NCBI GenBank assembly: GCA_018712915.1
Contig: DVGC01000027.1
Coordinates: 1 to 33,927 of the forward strand
DNA length: 33,927 nucleotides
Origin: Candidatus Copromonas faecavium (nom. illeg.)
GTDB lineage: Bacteria; Bacillota; Clostridia; Lachnospirales; Lachnospiraceae
Reading direction: 5' to 3'
Both the position numbers and the translations under genes were made by a program. The notes below the pieces were generated by a model. It saw only the letters and a program-made list of their open reading frames with translations. It had not been told where the DNA came from and ran no database searches. Shown one piece after another: positions 16,667 to 23,667 of the stretch. Position 1 is the stretch's first letter. Each line of letters opens with the position of its first letter.

Positions 16667-18837
16667 TTCTGCATGCGGGTATCATGCTGCAGGACCGGTA
16701 TGAGATCCTGGAAAAAATCGGTTCCGGCGGCATGTCAGAGGTTTATAAGGCAAAGTGTCATAAACTAAACCGCCTGGTGGCCATTAAGGTGTTAAAGGCG
16801 GAATTTACGTCTGACGCCGGCTTTGTCAGCAAGTTTAAAATGGAGGCGCAGGCGGCGGCCGGCCTTTCCCATCCCAACATCGTGAATATTTATGATGTGG
16901 TGGACGACGGGGATCTCCATTTTATAGTGATGGAGTTGGTGGAAGGCATTACGTTAAAGAGCTATATCACGAAAAAAGGCCATCTCGATGTCAAGGAAAC
17001 CATCGGCATTGCCATTCAGGTGGCCCAGGGAATTGAAGCGGCCCATGAGCAGCATATCATTCACCGGGATATCAAACCCCAGAATATGCTGATTTCCATG
17101 GATGGAAAAGTGAAGGTGGCCGATTTTGGAATTGCCAGGGCAGTTTCTTCCCAGACCATGAATTCCACAGTGGTGGGAACGGTTCACTATATATCTCCGG
17201 AGCAGGCAAGAGGCGGCTTCAGTGATGAACGAAGCGATCTCTATTCCCTGGGAATTACCATGTTTGAGATGGTAACCGGGCGGGTGCCCTTTGACGGAGA
17301 CAATACGGTAACGGTGGCTCTGGCCCATCTGGAAGAGCCCATCCCCCTGCCCAGCTTTTATAATCCGGAAGTTACTCCGAGCCTGGAGCGGATTATCGTC
17401 AAATGCACGGAAAAGCGTCCGGAAAACCGGTATTCCAATGCCGGGGAACTGATCGGCGATCTGCGGCGGGCTCTGCTGAATCCGGATGACCCGGCCATCG
17501 GACAGGAAGAACCGGCCCATCCGGATTTATCGGAAACCAGACCCATGAGCCAGAAGGAGCTGGACATTATCAAAGGCCGCTCCCGGGAGCTGGAGGAGAT
17601 GTCCAGAAACGGCAGGGCATCATCCGGAGAGGCGAATCGGGAAGGAGCGGACAGAAAAACCGGGAAAACGGGAGTCCGCAGACCCGGAAAGGGCCGCAGG
17701 GAACAGGATGGCAATGCTCCGGCAACGGGAGTAGAAAAAATGGTCACCACCATTGGTGTGGCCGCCGCCATTATTGTGGTAGCCGGAGTGGTGTTCCTCT
17801 TTTCCCAGATCGGAGGAATGTTAAGGCCGTCTTCCAGTGAGACAGAGTCGGAAACCACTTCTGCGGAAGCGACAACGGCGGAATCGGAGAGCAGTGAAGA
17901 GACGTCCCTGAGCCAGAAAGAGGTTCTGATGCCCAGTCTGGAAGGAAAGACCCAGGAGGAAGCGGAATCGGAGCTGGAAGAGCTGGATCTGGTGATGCAG
18001 GTGGAGCAGCAGGCTTCGGATGATGTGGAAGAGGGAGTGGTGATTTCCCAGGAAAACGAGCCTGGAACGGTAGTTCCCAGATTTTCCAAGGTACGGGTGA
18101 CCATCAGCTCCGGATCGGATCAGATTGATCTGGCATCCCTCGGTCTTACGGATATGACTCTGGAAACGGCTGTCCGTCTGCTGGAGGGACGGGGCTTTAA
18201 GACCACAGTCATGGAAGAAGCAAGCGAAACGGAAGAGTCAGGAAATATCATCCGTGTGGAGCCGGCAGACAAGGCGCCCTATGGGGCGACCATTACGCTT
18301 TATGTCAGCACCGGACCGGCGGTTGAGATGGTTCCTGTACCGAATCTTGAGGGAAAGACTCAGGACGAGGCGACGGATCTCCTTGTGGAGGCAGGTTTGG
18401 TAACGGGTCAGACCTCGGAGGAGCACAGCGATACGGTGCCGGCCGGACAGATCATCCGCCAGGGCATTGCGGCTGACACGGAGGTGGAAGTCGGAAGCAC
18501 CGTGGATTACGTTCTGAGCCTTGGACCGGAGGCTCCCCAGACCCAGTTTCTGGCATCCCTGGAGACCACATATCCCTTAATGGTGTCCTACGGACCGGGG
18601 GCAGGTTCTTCAGAAATTCAGATCATGATCCGGTTAAAGCAGACCGTAAACGGCCAGGTGGTGTATACCAAACTGACAGAGCCGCGTTCTTACAGCGCTG
18701 ATACCATGCTGGAAATCCGTCTGGATAATATCCGGGGAGCCGACGGTGTCAGCACCGGTGAGGTGGAGATTGTGGACCTGACAAACAATGTGGTCCTGAC
18801 CTCCTATAATGTGACCTTTACGGAAACGGTCGTATAG
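16663..18837 (+). CDS. prkC: PASTA-domain Ser/Thr protein kinase (PrkC/Stk1)
   Basis: This membrane kinase senses peptidoglycan fragments or lipid II through external PASTA repeats and phosphorylates cytoplasmic targets. In 724 residues it shows a Hanks-type kinase domain (glycine loop GSGGMSEVY, lysine in AIKVLKAE, HRDIKPQN, DFGIARA, GTVHYISPEQARGG), then a Lys/Arg/Gly-rich juxtamembrane segment. One membrane helix lies at about 360-384, followed by a Ser/Thr/Glu-rich stalk. Three PASTA repeats begin near 421, 487 and 554, and an extra C-terminal beta-rich segment of about 100 residues follows. The middle PASTA repeat is the most divergent. The ATG overlaps the phosphatase stop codon (ATGA). 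Confidence 0.95.
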   Translation: MILHAGIMLQDRYEILEKIGSGGMSEVYKAKCHKLNRLVAIKVLKAEFTSDAGFVSKFKMEAQAAAGLSHPNIVNIYDVVDDGDLHFIVMELVEGITLKSYITKKGHLDVKETIGIAIQVAQGIEAAHEQHIIHRDIKPQNMLISMDGKVKVADFGIARAVSSQTMNSTVVGTVHYISPEQARGGFSDERSDLYSLGITMFEMVTGRVPFDGDNTVTVALAHLEEPIPLPSFYNPEVTPSLERIIVKCTEKRPENRYSNAGELIGDLRRALLNPDDPAIGQEEPAHPDLSETRPMSQKELDIIKGRSRELEEMSRNGRASSGEANREGADRKTGKTGVRRPGKGRREQDGNAPATGVEKMVTTIGVAAAIIVVAGVVFLFSQIGGMLRPSSSETESETTSAEATTAESESSEETSLSQKEVLMPSLEGKTQEEAESELEELDLVMQVEQQASDDVEEGVVISQENEPGTVVPRFSKVRVTISSGSDQIDLASLGLTDMTLETAVRLLEGRGFKTTVMEEASETEESGNIIRVEPADKAPYGATITLYVSTGPAVEMVPVPNLEGKTQDEATDLLVEAGLVTGQTSEEHSDTVPAGQIIRQGIAADTEVEVGSTVDYVLSLGPEAPQTQFLASLETTYPLMVSYGPGAGSSEIQIMIRLKQTVNGQVVYTKLTEPRSYSADTMLEIRLDNIRGADGVSTGEVEIVDLTNNVVLTSYNVTFTETVV

Positions 18838-18850
18838 AATGGGAGATCCG

Positions 18851-19723
18851 ATGACAGGAAAGATTATTAAGGGAGTCGGAGGCTTTTACTATGTTCATGA
18901 CAGAGTCTCCAAAGTTTATGAATGCCGGGCCAGGGGGGTGTTCCGGAATCTGGGAATCAAGCCCCTGGTCGGCGATGATGTGGAAATTGAGATCCTTTCC
19001 GGGACAGAAGGAAATGTAACGAAGATTCTGCCGCGGAAGAATGCTTTAATCCGGCCGGCGGTGGCCAACATTGATCAGGCCATGGTGGTATTTGCGGCGG
19101 CAGATCCCAAGCCCAACCGAAACCTTTTGGACCGGTTTCTTGTGACCATGGGCTATCAGGGGGTGCCGGTGGTGCTCTGCATCAACAAAGCGGATCTGGA
19201 TCAGGAAGAACAGGCCAGAAAACTGGCAGAAATTTATGAAAAAGCCGGTTATGAGGTTCTTCTCATCAGCGCCCTCCATGATGAAGATCTGGAACAGGTG
19301 CGGTCCCGTCTTCACGGAAAGACCACTGCGTTAGCCGGTCCTTCCGGCGTTGGGAAATCCACCCTGACCAATCGGATTCAGCCGGAGGCCTCCATGGAGA
19401 CAGGAGCCGTCAGTGAGAAAATCCGCCGCGGACGGCATACCACCAGGCATTCGGAGCTGTTTTTTGTGGAACCGGATACCTTTCTTATGGATACGCCGGG
19501 TTTCAGTTCCATTTTTGTCGATGACATGGAACCGGGGAAGCTGGCTGCGCTGTTTCCGGAATTTGAGTCTTTTGTTCCCCAGTGCCGGTTTCTGGGCTGC
19601 GCCCACGTGGGAGAGCGGGAGTGCGGCATCAAGGATGCGGTCAACCGGGGAGAGATTGATAAGGAACGGTATGAAAATTACCGGCTGATTTATGAGGAAC
19701 TGAAAAACAAAAGGAGGTACTGA
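18851..19723 (+). CDS. rsgA: ribosome small subunit-dependent GTPase RsgA
   Basis: RsgA is a circularly permuted GTPase that checks late maturation of the 30S ribosomal subunit. The 290-residue product has an N-terminal OB fold (GKIIKGVGGFYYV), then G4 NKAD near residue 111 preceding G1 GPSGVGKST near 163, the permuted order that defines the family. DTPGFSS follows, with a C-terminal zinc site C245-x4-C250-x-H252-x5-C258. I prefer the ATG at 18851, with GGGAGA just upstream, over the ATG at 18839, which would put that site inside the gene; the difference is four residues. It follows prkC almost directly, as in other Firmicutes. Confidence 0.95.
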   Translation: MTGKIIKGVGGFYYVHDRVSKVYECRARGVFRNLGIKPLVGDDVEIEILSGTEGNVTKILPRKNALIRPAVANIDQAMVVFAAADPKPNRNLLDRFLVTMGYQGVPVVLCINKADLDQEEQARKLAEIYEKAGYEVLLISALHDEDLEQVRSRLHGKTTALAGPSGVGKSTLTNRIQPEASMETGAVSEKIRRGRHTTRHSELFFVEPDTFLMDTPGFSSIFVDDMEPGKLAALFPEFESFVPQCRFLGCAHVGERECGIKDAVNRGEIDKERYENYRLIYEELKNKRRY

Positions 19724-19725
19724 GC

Positions 19726-20394
19726 ATGTATATTTTATCTCCGTCTATTTTATCGGCGGACTTTACCAGACTGGGAGAGCAGGTGCAGGAAACGGCAGAC
19801 GCCGGAGCCAGGTACATTCATCTGGATGTGATGGACGGGGCCTTTGTGCCCAGTATTTCCTTTGGAATGCCGGTAATCGCTTCTCTTCGGAAAGATTCCA
19901 GCCAGTTTTTTGATGTTCATATGATGGTGGAGGAACCGGGGCGGTATGTGGAGGCCATGAAAAAGGCCGGAGCCGATTTGATCTGTGTTCATCAGGAGGC
20001 CTGCCGCCATCTGGACCGGACCATTCACCAGATTAAAGAGTGCGGGCTCAAGGCTGCGGTGGCATTAAACCCGGCTACTCCGGTGGAGACCCTGTCCTGC
20101 GTGCTGGAAGAAGCAGATATGTTTCTCCTGATGCTTGTGAATCCCGGATTTGGCGGGCAGAAGCTGATTCCCTATACCTTAAGGAAAATCCGAAAACTCC
20201 GGGATATGTTAAATGCCGCAGGCCTTCAGACGGATATTGAGGTGGACGGCGGCGTCACCTTATCAAATGTAAGGGAGATTCTTGCTGCCGGGGCCAATGT
20301 GATTGTGGCCGGATCGGCTGTTTTCGGCGGGGATGCCGGAGCCAATACGGCAGCATTTATGAATATTTTCAAAGAATTTGAGGCACGGACATGA
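19726..20394 (+). CDS. rpe: ribulose-phosphate 3-epimerase
   Basis: This TIM-barrel enzyme of the pentose phosphate pathway interconverts ribulose 5-phosphate and xylulose 5-phosphate. The 222-residue protein has LSPSILSADFTRLGEQV at the N-terminus, HLDVMDGAFVPSISFG with metal-binding His and Asp near residue 33, HMMVEEP, LVNPGFGGQ, and EVDGGV with the second catalytic Asp. AAGGAGGT at 19711-19718 is a near-perfect Shine-Dalgarno 7 bases before the ATG. It lies 2 bases after the rsgA stop codon and overlaps thiN by 4 bases. Confidence 0.96.
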   Translation: MYILSPSILSADFTRLGEQVQETADAGARYIHLDVMDGAFVPSISFGMPVIASLRKDSSQFFDVHMMVEEPGRYVEAMKKAGADLICVHQEACRHLDRTIHQIKECGLKAAVALNPATPVETLSCVLEEADMFLLMLVNPGFGGQKLIPYTLRKIRKLRDMLNAAGLQTDIEVDGGVTLSNVREILAAGANVIVAGSAVFGGDAGANTAAFMNIFKEFEART

Positions 20395-21068
20395 GCGGAG
20401 AAAAGACGGGTCTGATTCTGGCCGGAGGGCCATTAAATCTGGCTTTTGCAGAACCGTTTATCAGAAAGCAGTTCTATTCCTGGATTGTAACGGCAGATGC
20501 CGGCCTTTCCGTCTGCATGGAGCTTTCCCTAAAACCCAATCTGGCCGTAGGAGATTTTGATACCCTGGGGCGTGAGCGAATGGAGGAAATCCGCAAAAAC
20601 ACCGGATGGGAGTTTGAAGTTCACAGCCCTCAGAAGGATGAGACGGATATGGAACTGGCCGTAGGGGCAGTTTTGAGGGCCGGCTGCAGGAAGGTTCACG
20701 TACTGGGAGCCACAGGAGGACGGCTGGATCATGAGCTTTCCAATATTCTTTTAATGCTGTGGGCCAGAAGGCAGGGGCTTTCGATGGAGCTTTACGATGA
20801 GAGAAACCGGCTTTTTCTTCTGGAAGCGCCGGAGGACAGCGGGACGCGGTTTTTAAAGAAAGAAGCTTATGGCTCCTATGTTTCCTTCCTCCCTTTGACA
20901 GAGCAGGTAAAGGGGATTACCCTGATGGGATTCCGGTATCCTCTGATAAAAAAAGACCTTTCTATTTTTGAGAATCCCGGCCTTTGTGTCAGCAATGAGC
21001 TGGCAGAACAGGAGGCAAGGCTCTTTTTTGAGGAAGGAGCCCTTATCTGCGTGGAATCGAAGGACTGA
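20391..21068 (+). CDS. thiN: thiamine pyrophosphokinase
   Basis: The enzyme transfers pyrophosphate from ATP to thiamine, making the active cofactor. The 225-residue product shows the motifs ADAGLSVC, VGDFDTLG, KDETDMELA and LGATGGRLDHELSN, which bind ATP, magnesium and thiamine. The ATG overlaps the rpe stop codon (ATGA). It is the last gene of the conserved priA-to-thiN block. No clear rho-independent terminator is visible in the following 110 bases, but the next gene has its own promoter. Confidence 0.93.
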   Translation: MSGEKTGLILAGGPLNLAFAEPFIRKQFYSWIVTADAGLSVCMELSLKPNLAVGDFDTLGRERMEEIRKNTGWEFEVHSPQKDETDMELAVGAVLRAGCRKVHVLGATGGRLDHELSNILLMLWARRQGLSMELYDERNRLFLLEAPEDSGTRFLKKEAYGSYVSFLPLTEQVKGITLMGFRYPLIKKDLSIFENPGLCVSNELAEQEARLFFEEGALICVESKD

Positions 21069-21151
21069 GGCAGACGAAGATGCATGAAACAGACGAATGG
21101 CATAAAAGGACCGTGTGCGGATGCTGCCAGAATGAAAAATGGTTCATCCCC

Positions 21152-21180
21152 TTTCCTTTCAAAAAAAAGTATGCTATACT
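21152..21180 (+). promoter_or_regulatory. extended -10 promoter of serS
   Basis: TGCTATACT at 21172-21180 is an extended -10 element (TGN followed by TATACT). The -35 position (21152-21157, TTTCCT) matches poorly at 17-base spacing, which is typical of extended -10 promoters. An A-rich tract (21161-21168) lies in the spacer. Transcription would begin near 21187. Confidence 0.5.
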
Positions 21181-21186
21181 AAATGC

Positions 21187-21324
21187 GATTATGGCATCCG
21201 GAGGACCTGCTGCAGCGTCAGGGAAAAGACAGAAATATCTCTGCAGGGGCCGCCTGGATGATAAAAATGGAAAAGCTTTCGGGCAGTTCCCTGGGGAAGT
21301 GCCGGGGAGAGGAGACGAGAAACG
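21187..21324 (+). other. 138-base leader of serS
   Basis: The predicted 5' leader contains short complementary segments (for example CCTGC near 21207 and GCAGG near 21242) but lacks the conserved T-box sequence expected if serine tRNA charging controlled it by that route. It ends with GAGAGGAG ahead of the ATG at 21325. No known riboswitch is recognised. Confidence 0.35.
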
Positions 21325-22605
21325 ATGCTTGATTTAAAATTTGTGAGAGAAAACCCGGAAATTGTAAAGGAAAATATCCGGAAGAAATTTCAGGATGCCA
21401 AGCTTCCCCTGGTGGATGAGGTAATCGCCCTGGATGAGGAAAACAGAAAAACCAAGAAGGAGGCTGATGATCTGCGCGCAGACCGGAACCGGATTTCCAA
21501 GCAGATCGGCGCTCTGATGGGACAGGGAAAGAAAGAAGAGGCAGAGGCGGCCAAGAAACAGGTTACGGATGCTTCTGAGCACCTGGCTGAGCTTGAGGAA
21601 CGGGAGCGGGAGCTGGATGAAAAAATCCGCAGGATTATGCTGACCATTCCCAACATCATCGACCCCAGCGTTCCCATCGGAAAAGACGACAGTGAGAACG
21701 TGGAGGTGGAGCGCTTCGGCGAGCCGGTGGTGCCGGATTACGAGATTCCGTATCATACGGACATTATGGAGAAGTTCCATGGAATCGATCTGGATTCTGC
21801 CCGTAAGGTGGCCGGAAACGGCTTTTACTATCTGATGGGTGACATTGCAAGACTCCATTCTGCGGTGATCTCCTATGCACGTGATTTCATGATTGGCCGC
21901 GGTTTTACTTACTGCGTGCCGCCTTTCATGATCCGCAGCGACGTGGTTACCGGTGTCATGAGTTTTGCGGAAATGGATGCCATGATGTATAAGATCGAAG
22001 GTGAGGATCTTTACCTGATCGGCACCAGCGAGCATTCCATGATTGGAAAATTTATTGATACCATTATCCCAGAGGAAGAGCTGCCGAAAACGCTGACCAG
22101 CTATTCTCCCTGCTTCAGGAAGGAAAAGGGAGCTCACGGAATCGAAGAGCGCGGCGTTTACCGGATTCATCAGTTTGAAAAACAGGAAATGATTGTGGTC
22201 TGCCGTCCGGAAGAGTCTCCCATGTGGTTTGACAAATTATGGCAGAACACAGTGGATTTCTTCAGAACTCTGGATATTCCGGTGCGGACCCTGGAGTGCT
22301 GCTCCGGTGACCTGGCAGATCTGAAGGTGAAGTCGGTTGACGTGGAGGCATGGTCTCCGAGACAAAAGAAATACTTTGAAGTGGGCAGCTGTTCCAATCT
22401 GGGTGATGCGCAGGCAAGAAGACTGCGGATCCGGATCAATGGAAAAGACGGAAAGAAATATTTTGCCCATACCCTGAACAATACGGTGGTTGCTCCGCCC
22501 CGTATGCTGATTGCATTCCTGGAGAATAACCTTCAGGCAGACGGAACCGTACGGATTCCGGAGGCTTTAAGGCCTTATATGGGAGGTATGACGGAGATTA
22601 AGTAA
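21325..22605 (+). CDS. serS: serine-tRNA ligase
   Basis: This class II aminoacyl-tRNA synthetase charges serine tRNA. The 426-residue product has an N-terminal long antiparallel coiled coil (about residues 28-100, rich in Lys and Glu) that grips the tRNA long arm. The catalytic domain follows, with GTSEHSMIG, class II motif 2 (CFRKEKGAHGIEERGVYRIHQ) and motif 3 (EVGSCSNLGDAQARRLRIRI). Motif 2 has KEKGAHGIEERG where most bacterial SerS proteins read closer to SEAGSAGRDTRG, so this may be a divergent subgroup. The gene has its own promoter and a strong terminator after it, so it appears monocistronic. Confidence 0.95.
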   Translation: MLDLKFVRENPEIVKENIRKKFQDAKLPLVDEVIALDEENRKTKKEADDLRADRNRISKQIGALMGQGKKEEAEAAKKQVTDASEHLAELEERERELDEKIRRIMLTIPNIIDPSVPIGKDDSENVEVERFGEPVVPDYEIPYHTDIMEKFHGIDLDSARKVAGNGFYYLMGDIARLHSAVISYARDFMIGRGFTYCVPPFMIRSDVVTGVMSFAEMDAMMYKIEGEDLYLIGTSEHSMIGKFIDTIIPEEELPKTLTSYSPCFRKEKGAHGIEERGVYRIHQFEKQEMIVVCRPEESPMWFDKLWQNTVDFFRTLDIPVRTLECCSGDLADLKVKSVDVEAWSPRQKKYFEVGSCSNLGDAQARRLRIRINGKDGKKYFAHTLNNTVVAPPRMLIAFLENNLQADGTVRIPEALRPYMGGMTEIK

Positions 22606-22642
22606 ACAGATGCAGGGAAGGCAGTTCCTATCCTGCAAAGAC

Positions 22643-22675
22643 GGGCTGTGGCGGTTCGATTTGCCACAGCCTTTT
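22643..22675 (+). terminator. rho-independent terminator after serS
   Basis: GGCTGTGGC (22644-22652) and GCCACAGCC (22663-22671) form a perfect 9-base stem with a 10-base loop, followed by TTTT. It begins 38 bases after the serS stop codon and separates serS from the phospholipase-like gene. Confidence 0.8.
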
Positions 22676-22773
22676 AAAAAGAAGGATACTTCTTGTGTCA
22701 TAAGGACAAGATTTCCCGCGACATAAAAACCAATGGCTGGGAGGTTCTTTATAGAGTACGGAGGCGAAAAAAT

Positions 22774-23577
22774 ATGCCGGCGGCATTTGCACATGATTTA
22801 TTTGGGAGGCGGGTGTACCTGGAGGTAAGCCCGAAAATCAAGCGTATCATCAGGAAAGAACGGTACTGTTATCTTTTAGGGGTTCATGGACCGGACCTTT
22901 TGTTTTTTTACCGGGCTCTGGGAAAAAACAGGGTCAACCAGAAGGGGGTCAAGATGCACAGGGAACCGGCCGCCCGTCTGTTTGAGACTGGCAGGCAGGA
23001 GATTTTAAAGACATCGGACCGGAAGGAGCGGGACGCTCTGGTGGCTTTTCTTCTCGGGATCAGCTGCCACTATGCCCTGGATCACAGCCTGCACGGCTAT
23101 ATCAACCGAAAGGAAAAGGAAACGGGAATCACCCATGCAGAAATCGAAACGGAGCTGGAGCGAAGGCTTCTGATGCGGGAAAACATGAGGCCTCTGCACT
23201 CCAATCTGACCTGTCATTTAAAAAATACGAAGCAGACCAGAATGGCAGCTTCCAGGATCTTTAAAGAGGATATGGGCGTCATCTCCGAGTGTATCACCAG
23301 TTACCGGACCATGAATCGCCTGTTTATCAATTCCAAGGAAGTTACCAAACGGCTGGTCTGCATGATTTTAAAGCTGACGGGAAATTATGGGACCATCCAT
23401 GGGATGCTGATGCATAAAGAGCCTCATCACAGAAATACGATGATGACGGACTATCTTGAGCAGAAGTTTTTTGAGACGGTTCCTTACGGAGCCAGACTGG
23501 CCAACGGGCTTTACGAATACCTGGCAGGACGGGCCCCCATGCCGGAAGAGTTTAACGGCAATTTTAATGCAGACTGA
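22774..23577 (+). CDS. zinc-dependent phospholipase C family protein (PF00882-like)
   Basis: The protein has the all-helical, histidine-rich pattern of the zinc-dependent phospholipase C/S1-P1 nuclease fold, here in the short cytoplasmic form common in Clostridia. The 267 residues begin MPAAFAHDLFG. Candidate metal ligands lie in AHDLFG, GVHGPDLLFFY, MHREPA and SCHYALDHSLHGYI. A basic C-terminal half follows. There is no signal peptide, unlike secreted clostridial alpha-toxin, so export or toxicity should not be assumed. I chose the ATG at 22774, which has GGAGG 9 bases upstream; the frame is open further upstream without such a site. It follows the serS terminator, and no clear promoter was found. 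Substrate and role are unknown. Confidence 0.75.
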   Translation: MPAAFAHDLFGRRVYLEVSPKIKRIIRKERYCYLLGVHGPDLLFFYRALGKNRVNQKGVKMHREPAARLFETGRQEILKTSDRKERDALVAFLLGISCHYALDHSLHGYINRKEKETGITHAEIETELERRLLMRENMRPLHSNLTCHLKNTKQTRMAASRIFKEDMGVISECITSYRTMNRLFINSKEVTKRLVCMILKLTGNYGTIHGMLMHKEPHHRNTMMTDYLEQKFFETVPYGARLANGLYEYLAGRAPMPEEFNGNFNAD

Positions 23578-23631
23578 GGAAATGATATCATGCGGGATAC
23601 GGATGAGAGTCAAAGACCGCAGGCCATAGAC

Positions 23632-23640
23632 TGATATATT
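23632..23640 (+). promoter_or_regulatory. possible extended -10 promoter at the head of the cobalamin cluster
   Basis: TGATATATT at 23632-23640 reads as TGN plus TATATT (5 of 6 for -10). No good -35 is present at 16 to 18 bases. Transcription would start near 23647, about 20 bases before the ATG at 23668. No cobalamin riboswitch motif is seen here. Read-through from the phospholipase-like gene is the alternative. Confidence 0.33.
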
Positions 23641-23667
23641 GGACAGGAACAGGAGACAGGGCAGCAG

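Noticed and set aside
18839-18850. Alternative rsgA start four codons upstream
   Set aside because: The ATG at 18839 is possible, but the ribosome site GGGAGA lies after it and suits the ATG at 18851, where the family N-terminus begins.
21187-21324. T-box leader for serS
   Set aside because: The leader is short and lacks the conserved T-box sequence and an antiterminator/terminator pair.
21080-21337. Small open frame (85 codons) between thiN and serS
   Set aside because: It runs through the serS promoter and into the start of serS in another frame, has only a weak ribosome site, and shows no recognisable domain or resemblance to SpoVM, which follows thiN in Bacillus subtilis.
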